A program made the position numbers and the translations under genes. Source: Chrysopilus asiliformis (Eukaryota > Arthropoda > Insecta > Diptera > Rhagionidae). Taken from it: 64,000 bases of DNA. Below the pieces are notes generated by a model, which saw nothing but the letters and a program-made list of their open reading frames with translations, had not been told where the DNA came from and did no database searches. Below, in pieces: positions 44,563 through 54,302 of the stretch. The stretch lies in the NCBI GenBank assembly GCA_964034945.1, contig OZ035960.1:50967706-51031705 (forward strand), written 5' to 3'. The stretch's first letter is position 1; every line of letters begins with the position of its first letter.

Positions 44563-47510
44563 TGTAAGGACACAGCCCAAGAAGTTGCGCTCAAGGCCGC
44601 CATCGCCAAGTTCTACTCCTTGTGCGGTGCGGGCGCTGCGGGTAAAGACGGCATACCAAAGCTAGCTCATGGCGGGGTCGTGAGTTTGTCTTTCCCTTTC
44701 AGCGCACCACACATAAAGTGGTATGCCTTAAAACTGGGCAGCAGGACAACTGGGGAGGAGGGGTTCTTACGCCCCTCATTATCCTAGGTAGCTGCGGACT
44801 GACTAATAACAAATCTGATGGATTGAAAATATACGAAAGAGCTTGAAGTTGACGGACGGATTTTCCCACCCCATTCCAGGATCAAAACCCGGACCAATGA
44901 GCCCGATGGATATCCGTGACCAAACGGGTTCCCAAAACAAATCTCTCTCACAAATTACTTAGACAAATTTTAAGTTAATTAACCCATCCTGGATCCATTC
45001 AGCGTCTACGCCCCCTTAAGTCGTCATGCCCTCGCTCTCTTACCTTTAACACTTTAGATCATTATAGTTATAGAATGCCACGATGCATCTCTAGATCCAA
45101 AAAGTTCTCTTATCTGTAAGTTAAACATTTCTGCAAATCAGTTTAAAAAAAAAAAGAAAGATCTTCAAAAGGAAAAGACTTCATTATGCTTACAATTCTT
45201 AAACTTAAAAGGAAAACTATCCCTATAATAACCCTATGCTACCTAACTGTGATAATTTATAGTCTTAGCTTAAGTTAACAAAAAAAAATTCTGTGATATT
45301 TGAAAAAAGATCTGTGATAAGTATGTGATAAATATATCGTTATAAATGTATATACAAAAGAAAAAATGTTAGTTCAATTATTTGTTTATAAAGTTCTTTT
45401 ATATGTTAGTTAGAATCGTAGTAACCGCTGAATTCAATTATATATTTTCGTCGCATCTGATTTGTAGAATTCGTTGAGTCCAAATAGTTCGATAAAAGTT
45501 GATGACGCTGATCAAGAAAAATAATAAAAATAAATTGCGATCCGAAAAATACTGGTTACACTGTTGTTTAAAAAGTTTTCTCCAGATTCTGGTTCTTTTG
45601 ACGAAGAAATTACTGTTAGAAAACCGCTGCTGAGGTTTTGTTTTGTTGATAACACTAACGATGAAATGTTGCCGTTTATTTGTGACGTCACAAAGTTGCG
45701 TGTTGCATGAAAGATTTGTTGCTAATTTGTTGCTAATTTATGCTGCAGTTCAGATATGCAAAGTCCTTGTCGACGTGAAGTTTGCATGTATGCGATGTTA
45801 GTGAGAATTGAAAAGAATTTACTTACTAATTTCGGCGTAACGTGATGATGTTTTCAGGATCAAGCGATGATAACTGGATTTTTGAAGACGAGATTTTGCA
45901 TTGATGTTTTATGTAGTATTTATGCTGACTGCCATTTTAGTTGAGTGATCGTTGAAGATTTTGGTGTTACGTCGATTATGTTTTGCGTATATATGTTTTT
46001 TTAGCACCGTTTTTCTTTTACACTAAGGCTTGATTTACACCGTTTTACCTTGCGTAACTTGCTTTTGCATTTACTAGCTGTTAATTAGTTTGAAGCACCT
46101 TTTTATTCTTAGCTAAATTTTATTTATTTCGTATACGTTCACCAAATGTTAGGTTTATGTTGAACTTCACGTTTGTTTGTAGGTTAACTAATTTTAACTA
46201 TATTTTGTTTTTACAAACTATAAATAATATTTGTTTTATATTCGTAGTTTTATTGCATTTCACTGTTAGTAAATTTTAATTTCAAAACTTAGTACAATTT
46301 TACGTCTATCAATTTGTTTAATTACTAATGTGTTAATGAATTCTTTTCCTTCGTAGACGTTTTTGCTTCACAAAAAGTTTAGATCTAGAAAGTCCTTAAC
46401 TTTTAAGTTTAAACGTAAAATGTTCCGTGTGCGGGTGTAATAAAACAAAATTAAATTTTTCGCAACCTTTAAACAAAGAAAAATTATCGACAACACGGTC
46501 GATTTCAATTATCGATCAGCAACCGTCCGATATCTAATAGCAACTTTTTAAAAATGGCTAGATCGCCATGAGGCCATGTCTTCTACTGGAAAGATCGTGA
46601 GCCCCACTAGTCCTTGTGACACACTCTGAAACAGCCCTGAGAGGTATTCCAAAAAAATTACCCCCAACTAGAGAGATATTATGCTTTTTGTATTGTTCGT
46701 TTTTTTGTTTATATTAATGCTTTGACACGAATTTATTTTTGTATTTATGTCACTAAATTCATTTTACATGAGCTTCTCTGTTTTTAATTACCTACTATTA
46801 GGTTATTTTTTAAATGGTAGTTTTAACTAATCACAATCTTAGGTTAATTTTATGACATTTCATCCATATTTGTCCTAATTAAATTCTTTTCTTTATTTAA
46901 TGCAAAGTTTTATCCACTAGTTAATTCGAACAAATGCCGAAATCCGAGTCATACTTTAGATATTATACTAAAAAAATCGTAATTTTAGCAACATAGATTT
47001 AAAAACTTTTCCGTTTGGAGACGGTGAATACAAAAATTCGTTTTATACGCTCAAAAAAAAACGTGTTGTACAACAGACTAAAATTGTTCTACTTTGCAAC
47101 GATCGCCACGATTATCCCATCGGCCATTCCCTCTTTCAATATCCATCAGCAACTGACTATTGGTTTCGCTTCAATTTAAAAGGAACTAAAAACATTTTAA
47201 AGTGATTCCCGTTTACTTGCAAACGAATAGCTATTATTCAATTGTTCAAAAATCATTGTTTTAATATTTGCTGTCTCCAAGTAATGCATTTGCACAGCCA
47301 CGTGTGCCAAATCGCCGAGTTGCTATTCAGATATTTATTTAGACTATATTTTATTGTTAAGGACAATTTGACTCGTTGCGGCAGTTTCTTTTGATTGAAA
47401 GGAAATTTGTCGCATGGCAACTAGAGGAATTGTAATGAACATTTTCAACGGGGGTTCTTAACATTTTGACGTCGCCTTGCGCTGGCCTTTTCGTTAACCC
47501 GTTTACTACA
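44563..47510 (-). repeat. 3' LTR of the Ty3/Gypsy element (2948 bp)
   Basis: In element orientation the LTR starts TGTAGTAAACGG and ends CCTTACA. It is nearly identical to 54303-57288: I see two substitutions, one single-base indel and a 39-base gap here at about 44935. Flanked on the outside by AATT (44559-44562). No coding frame in sense; promoter and R region not identified. Confidence 0.95.
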
Positions 47511-48160
47511 CCATCAATAGCTTTGATTGACCTCTAGGTACTCAAAGGTGTTGAAAAAAAAAACAAACGAGAGGGGGTATCGAAAAGCCCAACGTGTGGC
47601 TCGACCACGCCCTGAGATGTCTCATGACTAAGTTTTAGCCGGGCAAAATTCGAATCTTTTCTAACAGTTGGTTTGCTTGCGTTAAATATGAAAATCGAAA
47701 AATAAAATTGAAGTTTAAAAATTCGGAATAGGACCGTGTAAGAACAAAAAAAAATGGAAGATTAAGGAAGAAAATCTCTAAATGGTGTTGGTATTCTACT
47801 ATACCCAGGCAATCTACAACATTTGTTAGTGTAGAAAAATATCCTTCTGCTGAGCAATCGTCGTAATAGTCGCGTCAACAACACCAAAAGATTGACGATA
47901 CCTATAGCAAATTACCCAACATAAGGCATTTTCCCAAACCACAACCTATTGACGAAGCTAGGTAGGTAATAAAAAAAAAATTGAAAACCCTTGGGCTAAG
48001 ATCAAACAAGTATCTTCACCGCTATCTATGGAGGCGCGATATGATAAGCGGATTTTTGAAGTATACTGTAGTTAACAGGTGAAGCCTGCCACGATGATTT
48101 ATTAGATCGACGTGAAAACAATTCTAATGGAAAGTTTGTAAACAATCGAGTTGTAACCGC
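47511..48160 (-). other. 3' untranslated region of the LTR element
   Basis: 650 bases between the pol stop and the 3' LTR. No third frame was found. The bases just before the LTR, GCTATTGATGG in sense, are not a convincing polypurine tract. Confidence 0.6.
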
Positions 48161-51100
48161 TCATGAACGTAAATCTTTAGCATGAACTTTACCGATGACT
48201 TTGCCATTTAAGTCTTCGACTATGTAAATCGAGTTTCCTACAGCTTTGACAATCTTGCACTTCAAAAATTTAGGTGCCAATTTCGCGCTATACTTGCTTG
48301 CCGCAACACTTAGAGTGAAGTTACGACGGAACACAACCTGGCCTGGGGTAAAAACACGCTTTCGGGAACGTAGGTTATAGCCGGCAGCGTATCGCTCATG
48401 GGCTTGATCCAGGTGTAGCTTCACTTCTTCTCGTATAATTTTAAGTCTGTCGTGTCTAAGAATTGGTACGTCTTCGCCGCTTAAAGACTGAATTCGACTT
48501 AAGAGAGGGTATGAGGAACCATGTAGCATCATATTCTGACCAAAGTTTACATAATAAGGGGAATACCCAGTGGCTGAATGCGCAGAAGTGCGTAAAGCGC
48601 AAGCGATTTCCGCTATGTGTTTGTCCCATTTCCGGTGATCCTTGTCAATATACGAACGTATCGCCGTAAGTATCGACCGGTTCACCCTTTCTGAAGCATT
48701 GACTTGCGGAGAATAAACGGCAGTTAGCATATGCTTTACGCCATAGGTTTTTAAAAATGCTTCAAAGTCTTTGGCCGTAAACTGCGATCCGTTATCGGAG
48801 ACTAGACTTTCAGGAACTCCATAAGTCAAAAAGACGTCATTTTTGAGGAACTGTATTGCAGACTTACACGTAGCTTGTCTCATCGGTTTGAGCAATACAT
48901 ATTTCGAGAACTGGTCAAGAACCACAAAGAGTACCGTGTTTCCATCAGAACTTCTCGGATACGGACCCATGAAGTCCACGTATATCCTTTGCCAGGGTCG
49001 TTCAACCTTGACTTGCTGTCCCATTGGTGGTCGAAGGGTGGTATTCGGAGCTTTTGTCTGCTTGCACGTTTCACAATTTGCAACGTAAGCCTTAACTTGT
49101 GACGTCATGGATGGCCAATAATAAAGCTGTCGGAGACGGAAGAGAGTTTTGCCTATCCCACCATGCGAAGACTGAGGCGGATCATGAGCCGCCGAGACCA
49201 AAGCTTCGGTCAAGCCCGCCGGTACCCACAACTTCCACGCAGCATCCTCTTGTGCCACATCACCCGTACGTGGATCCTTTCTTTTGTAGACGTACCCATC
49301 TGAGACACACAGATCAGGCAGACTTTCCCCCTCCTTATCGATGGTGTTTATGAGATCTTTATATTCGTCGGAACGAAAATGCGGAGACTCCAGATCTACA
49401 TCAGGAGAAGGAGAATCTACCCGACCTGCGATCTCATCCGCGTACACCCTAGAGAGAGCATCTGGCACGACATGTTGACTACCCTTGCGATGCTGAATTT
49501 CGAAGTTGAAGGCTTGTAGTTTTAAAGACCAACGGGCTAGCCTACCACTAAGGTCTTTTTGGCTCATAAGCCACCTCAGGCTCGCATGGTCGGTAATGAT
49601 CGTGAACGGCAACCCCTCGACATACGGACGAAACTTTTTCACGCATAGAACTGCAGCGTAACATTCGAGCTCAGTAATACAATAGTTACGCTGTGCCGCG
49701 TTGAGTTTCTGACTCACGTATGCTAGAGGCCGCTCGTCACCATCGTCGCCAATTTGCGATAACACACCTCCCACTCCAGTGGTGCTAGCATCACAAGAAA
49801 TGATGAACGGCTTGGAAAAGTCCGGCGTGGTGAGAACGGGTGCGGAAATGAGCGCATCTTTCAATTTTTGAAAAGCAATTTGCGCGTCTGGTGTCCATTT
49901 AAAGCCGGATGTGGATTTCTTTAGGCAGTCGGTGATAGGTGACGCCAAGGATGAATAATTTGGTACGAATCTGCGATACCAGCCTGTCAATCCAAGAAAT
50001 CGACGGACTTGTTTGACAGACTTAGGTATGGGGAATTCGGCCACCGCAGCCACCTTCATCGCGTCTGTTTTGAGAGACCCATCTCCGACTATGTATCCCA
50101 GATACTTGATTTCTTTCTTACAGAAGAAACTCTTTCCAATGTTGATCGTTAAATTTGCGCGTCGCAAACATTTCGCAAGCTCAGATAGAATGCGCAGGTG
50201 AAGATCGAAGCTAGGGGATATTATCAACAAATCGTCGAGATAAACAAAGACATATCGGCGAAGCTCGCTGGACATGAACGTCATGACTTTATCCATGAGT
50301 CGACACATGCGTTGCGGCGCATTACACAACCCGAACGGCATCACCGTGAATTGATATAGGGGTCGTCCTGGCACTGTAAAGGCCGTTACCTCACGAGACT
50401 TAGTTTCAAGAGGTATTTGCCAGAATGCGTCTTTTAAGTCCAGACTGGATATGAAGCGTGTATCTTCTAGCCGACTTAAAAGACCATCTACATGGGGGAG
50501 AGGATAAGCATCCTTGATCGTCAACTCGTTAACCTTGCGCGAATCCAGACAAAGGCGTACTTTGCCAGGTTTACGCACGAGAACAACGGGTGACGACCAA
50601 GCGCTATTACTTTCCTCAATCACCCCTAACGCTAACATCCTGTCTAGCTCGTTAAACATTAATCCCTGTATCACCGGTGATACCGGATAGTGCCGTTGCT
50701 TGACCGGGGTCGCCCCATGAACATCAATGACGTGTTCTTCAAGCATCGTCTTGCCTAAACCAAGCGCTTCACTAGACGGAAAGCTTGTGATCACATCCCG
50801 CAAACGGTGTTGATCTTGCGTTGACAAAACATGGTAGTCACTGGATTCGTGTAGAGTATTCGACTCGTCTATCTGCTCGACCATCTTTGGCATAATGTCG
50901 TACAAAGTCCAGAAGTCCACACCCAAGTACAAGGGTTGGCTCAACGACGGAACAACGTACAGGGTAAGGTCTTTGGTCTTTTCGCGAAACTTAACTTTGA
51001 CTTTCACGTAACCGACGATAGTTTGTGGCTTACCATCAGCCGTTTGAACGTTGGAGAAAAACTTGTGAACTTTGAGGTTCAATTTGGATATCAACTCTTG

Positions 51101-51670
51101 AGCGTCTTTGCCGAGGCAACTAATACTCGCACCTGAGTCGAGCAGACCTGTGACCTGAAGATCGTTGATGTAGATCTGGGCGTGTGGGCGTAAGTCACCA
51201 GACACAGCTACTATGCTGGAAAGCGTAGATACTTTTCGCTGTTTTAGGGTTTGATACCAACTACGAATTCTATCTGAAGAGCGTTTCTTCTTGGGCGAGG
51301 TTACCGCACTAACGGTACCAAAAATTCGAGCTCGCGCTTCGAAATATTCCTTTTTTCGCTGATGCAGTGTCTTGTAAGTACGCTCCGTTTTCAATTCAGG
51401 TAAGACTTCAGATCTTTTTAGTATAGTTACTCTATCGTTGTTGTTTTCTTTTCCAGATGGTTCAAGGTAAGTATTTCTTTCAGGTTCTTTTTCGGACTCA
51501 GCAAGGTAAGTAGAAGTCACATCAGGGTATTTGGACAAGTTTGGGTAAGTATTAGTGTTGGACAAATTAGGTGTATTTGGGTCTTCATCGGGTAAGTATA
51601 AATTTTCTTTAGATTTCGTTATTATGGGCGAGAAACCTCGTTCGACGTCCCGCCCCTTTTCGAGTTTTCC
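48161..51670 (-). CDS. pol: Pol polyprotein: protease, RT, RNase H, integrase
   Basis: The frame is open from about 51670, inside gag, to TAA at 48161-48163, and lies in the -1 frame relative to gag. It has no ATG before the first TTG at 51565, so it is probably made by ribosomal frameshifting. Numbering from 51565: aspartic protease LLDSGASISCLG (D143); reverse transcriptase about 320-500 with SSLDLKDAFWQI, MPFGLCNAP and YLDDLL (442-445); RNase H with CDAS, ELECYAAV and TDHAS (about 591-660); integrase with an H-H-C-C zinc site (H794, H801, C831, C834) and the triad D864, D924, E959, the last pair separated by 34 residues in YSPQVNASERVN. A GPY/F-like C-terminal region follows (about 1090-1134). 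All catalytic residues are present and no stop was seen. Confidence 0.95.
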   Translation of the reverse strand, partial: GKLEKGRDVERGFSPIITKSKENLYLPDEDPNTPNLSNTNTYPNLSKYPDVTSTYLAESEKEPERNTYLEPSGKENNNDRVTILKRSEVLPELKTERTYKTLHQRKKEYFEARARIFGTVSAVTSPKKKRSSDRIRSWYQTLKQRKVSTLSSIVAVSGDLRPHAQIYINDLQVTGLLDSGASISCLGKDAQELISKLNLKVHKFFSNVQTADGKPQTIVGYVKVKVKFREKTKDLTLYVVPSLSQPLYLGVDFWTLYDIMPKMVEQIDESNTLHESSDYHVLSTQDQHRLRDVITSFPSSEALGLGKTMLEEHVIDVHGATPVKQRHYPVSPVIQGLMFNELDRMLALGVIEESNSAWSSPVVLVRKPGKVRLCLDSRKVNELTIKDAYPLPHVDGLLSRLEDTRFISSLDLKDAFWQIPLETKSREVTAFTVPGRPLYQFTVMPFGLCNAPQRMCRLMDKVMTFMSSELRRYVFVYLDDLLIISPSFDLHLRILSELAKCLRRANLTINIGKSFFCKKEIKYLGYIVGDGSLKTDAMKVAAVAEFPIPKSVKQVRRFLGLTGWYRRFVPNYSSLASPITDCLKKSTSGFKWTPDAQIAFQKLKDALISAPVLTTPDFSKPFIISCDASTTGVGGVLSQIGDDGDERPLAYVSQKLNAAQRNYCITELECYAAVLCVKKFRPYVEGLPFTIITDHASLRWLMSQKDLSGRLARWSLKLQAFNFEIQHRKGSQHVVPDALSRVYADEIAGRVDSPSPDVDLESPHFRSDEYKDLINTIDKEGESLPDLCVSDGYVYKRKDPRTGDVAQEDAAWKLWVPAGLTEALVSAAHDPPQSSHGGIGKTLFRLRQLYYWPSMTSQVKAYVANCETCKQTKAPNTTLRPPMGQQVKVERPWQRIYVDFMGPYPRSSDGNTVLFVVLDQFSKYVLLKPMRQATCKSAIQFLKNDVFLTYGVPESLVSDNGSQFTAKDFEAFLKTYGVKHMLTAVYSPQVNASERVNRSILTAIRSYIDKDHRKWDKHIAEIACALRTSAHSATGYSPYYVNFGQNMMLHGSSYPLLSRIQSLSGEDVPILRHDRLKIIREEVKLHLDQAHERYAAGYNLRSRKRVFTPGQVVFRRNFTLSVAASKYSAKLAPKFLKCKIVKAVGNSIYIVEDLNGKVIGKVHAKDLRS

Positions 51671-53241
51671 TTATCGCTCTTTGTACAATTGGGACATTTT
51701 GCTTTTATGAATCCCTTTTTTCCGCACGTGTAACAGAAAGGACCTGTTGGAGTTATCGGGCAGTCGCGGTAGAAATGATCTCGTGCGTCGCAATTCCAAC
51801 ACGTCAAATTGCTACGGTCCTGGTTATTGAGACGAGAGTTAACTCTGGGTCGTTCGAAAGCTTCTAAATATTCTGGCGATGTTTCATTCTCACCTATATC
51901 TAACTCATGTATATTTCGCGATTCGCTAGCAGTTTGAGAAAAGCGTAAATCGTTTAAATAACGCTCGCCACGTCGAACTAAAATTGTGAATTCGTTAAGG
52001 GTAGTTGCTGGGGTCGAAAAAATCATTGTTGCCAAACGAGGCTGTAAATTTTGACGCAACATAGAGATGAATTCGACCTCTAGCATTGGACGCCTCATTT
52101 TATTACGCAGTTTTGTAACGTCACGTAAAAAGTCGTCAGCCTTTTCGCGAGCACCCTGTTTGCGGTTGAGAATCTGGTTTGTGATTTGATAATCCATGAT
52201 ATGTGACTGAAATTGAGATCTAAGGGCTGTCTTTAAGGATCCCCAATCAGGTCGGAGATTATCATGGCGGTATTGCCAGTACCACTCTTCTGCTCGGCCA
52301 ACAAGCAAAAGATGAAAATTACGTGCCAAAAAATCAACTGAAACACCCTCATTTTCGCACATAATTTCGGAGCGAAAGATAAGTTCTTCAACTGAAATGC
52401 CACTTTCAGATCCATCGAAACGAATATTCCACCAGCTGAAAGGAGTTCGTGTTCGGAAACGTTCGTCTCGAGGACCGAAATAGGGCAAAGATAAAGGCAT
52501 TTCCCCTCTAGGAGGAGGAGAAGGATCACCTGCTGCCGGTAGTCCTGGTTCTTCCCTCGGAGGAGGAACGGGGGCCACTGCAGCTGGTGTTCTTGGCTCT
52601 TCTACTCGTGGACGGGGAGAATTAGCTACTACTGGTCTTGCTGATTCTATTTGATTGGCTGGCAGCTCTAAATTAACCGGTCTTTGCGTTAATTTAAGGC
52701 TTCGTACGGACTCTTGTAGTTCTTGAATTAACCTTCTCTGCTCATCAAGTTGTCTTTCATATTGAGCGGTTCGAGAGGCCTGATTATTTGACATTCGATC
52801 GCCAATTGGGTCGAACGTAGGGTCCCATAATAAATTCGTTGCAGAGCTACCTATGCTATCAGGTGTTTTCGCTGGAAAATGTGGTGGAGGTTTATTGATG
52901 TCGAATGTAACCTGGTGGTACGAAGGTGGTGGAAGCGCTTGAGCTCCCAGTTCTTCATCCCGATATCTGTTATGACCTTCGAAACGGAGTTGTTGTCGCA
53001 CTCGGTCCAGATTCGGATTAGGCAAGGTTCTACTGTTCTGATTAGCTAAGTTTGGTGTTGGACGATTTAATGGAGTTCTATTAATTTCAGGTATAGCCGG
53101 TAAAGATACGTTTGGGTTACTAGCCTGATTCCTATCCGCGTTATCAGAGCTATAAACGTTTGCATTTGCTTGGGATCGCAAAACTCGGTTAGTTGGGCGA
53201 CCTCGAGTACCACCCCCTTGCGTAGGAGGGGTTCTATGCAT
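51622..53241 (-). CDS. gag: Gag polyprotein with two zinc knuckles
   Basis: 539 residues from ATG (53241) to TAA (51622-51624). The N-terminal ~250 residues are Asn/Pro-rich with a coiled-coil-like stretch at about 158-185 and several PPP motifs (LPPPSYHQ, PPPREEP). The capsid-like part (about 265-440) includes WWNIRFDGSES and AEEWYWQYRHDNLRPDW. The nucleocapsid has a canonical CCHC knuckle, C481-X2-C484-X4-H489-X4-C494. The second is CYTCGKKGFIKAKC, where Phe511 stands in place of the usual His. Its product packages element RNA into particles. Pol overlaps its last ~50 bases in the -1 frame. Confidence 0.93.
   Translation of the reverse strand: MHRTPPTQGGGTRGRPTNRVLRSQANANVYSSDNADRNQASNPNVSLPAIPEINRTPLNRPTPNLANQNSRTLPNPNLDRVRQQLRFEGHNRYRDEELGAQALPPPSYHQVTFDINKPPPHFPAKTPDSIGSSATNLLWDPTFDPIGDRMSNNQASRTAQYERQLDEQRRLIQELQESVRSLKLTQRPVNLELPANQIESARPVVANSPRPRVEEPRTPAAVAPVPPPREEPGLPAAGDPSPPPRGEMPLSLPYFGPRDERFRTRTPFSWWNIRFDGSESGISVEELIFRSEIMCENEGVSVDFLARNFHLLLVGRAEEWYWQYRHDNLRPDWGSLKTALRSQFQSHIMDYQITNQILNRKQGAREKADDFLRDVTKLRNKMRRPMLEVEFISMLRQNLQPRLATMIFSTPATTLNEFTILVRRGERYLNDLRFSQTASESRNIHELDIGENETSPEYLEAFERPRVNSRLNNQDRSNLTCWNCDARDHFYRDCPITPTGPFCYTCGKKGFIKAKCPNCTKSDKENSKRGGTSNEVSRP
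51625..51670 (-). promoter_or_regulatory. gag-pol overlap, presumed -1 frameshift window
   Basis: Both frames are open only here. The sense strand holds GGAAAAC and AAAAGGGGC runs, but no heptamer in the correct phase fits the strict X-XXY-YYZ rule, so the slip site is not assigned. Confidence 0.5.
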
Positions 53242-54278
53242 GTTTATGACAAAATTTGGTAGTAATAAAATTTAAAAAAAAAATCGAAGATGTACAGTTC
53301 AATTGACAATAAGAATTTTCAAAAGGAACTGGAATTTGTTTTTAAAAAAAAAATATATGATCAAATTAAATCTAATAAAAGAAATTTTCATCAGCCAAAA
53401 CTGATTAACGAAATTAGCCCGAAATTTATATTAATTATCAAAATCCGTGAGAAATTATTCCAAAATTAAATACTACAATTCAACTGCCGCAATAGTCAAA
53501 ATCCCAAAATTTTATTTTAACTTTTCTTTTAAATTCAAATAACCATACATAATAATGGTAGAGAGCGAGAGCATTTCGAGTTCGAGGCAAGTGACAAGAG
53601 CATAATAAACGATAGATGGAGTTTATTAAAAAAAATCAATAATCAAAATTTTAAATTAACTTTTCTAACTATTGGTGTTATCGGTTGCACCAGAAAATAT
53701 CCTGCTAAGGAATCCATAATCAAATGAAGCTTTAATCATAAATTTTCCATCAGCATTCACTTTTTCCAACCGCAACAGACACTTCCAAATTTCCGTCTTG
53801 AATGGGGAAAACAAACTAGAAATTAGTTTTCCAAATTAAATGAGCGCTGCGGATCGGGTTGCCATATCAGGCAGACAAACAGTCCCCACGACGTCACGCC
53901 TTGCTTAAATTAATCGACTCCATTCGCATGAACTTTAACAAAATTTGCTTTCCTTAGAACGGACAGCTATCGAGCATATAGCCGAAATAGCAGTTTCCAG
54001 AACTTCGGTCAGAAAATTTCCCCAAAAATATAACTTCAAAACTCTTTCTAAAAATTTTACGAAGACAATTAAGAAAAATGGTTCAGGGGACCATGTACAG
54101 ATAAAAATAGATGAAATTGGTCAATAAGAAAAAGGTCGGGTAAATAAACTAAAGATTTTATCCAAAATTTCAAAAATCAAGAGGTAATTTACAAAAATTT
54201 GTGAGACACTGTCCGTTCAGGACTTCCCTGAATTCCGTGAAGGACGAATCTTTGTTGATACCAAACAACAAGGATTGT
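53242..54278 (-). other. Leader between primer site and gag
   Basis: About 1 kb, AT-rich, without a sense-strand gene. Likely the transcript leader with packaging signals. Confidence 0.6.
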
Positions 54279-54296
54279 GCCCCACGTTGGGCGCCA
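54279..54296 (-). other. Primer-binding site, tRNA-Lys(CUU) type
   Basis: In sense the sequence is TGGCGCCCAACGTGGGGC, complementary over 18 bases to the 3' end of animal tRNA-Lys(CUU) as I know it (…GCCCCACGTTGGGCGCCA). It starts 6 bases after the 5' LTR, a normal position for the minus-strand primer. Confidence 0.85.
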
Positions 54297-54302
54297 TATA
54301 TG

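Noticed and set aside
48463..51136. Plus-strand frames of 60-84 codons across pol
   Set aside because: They lie opposite the intact pol gene and resemble no protein; they are shadows.
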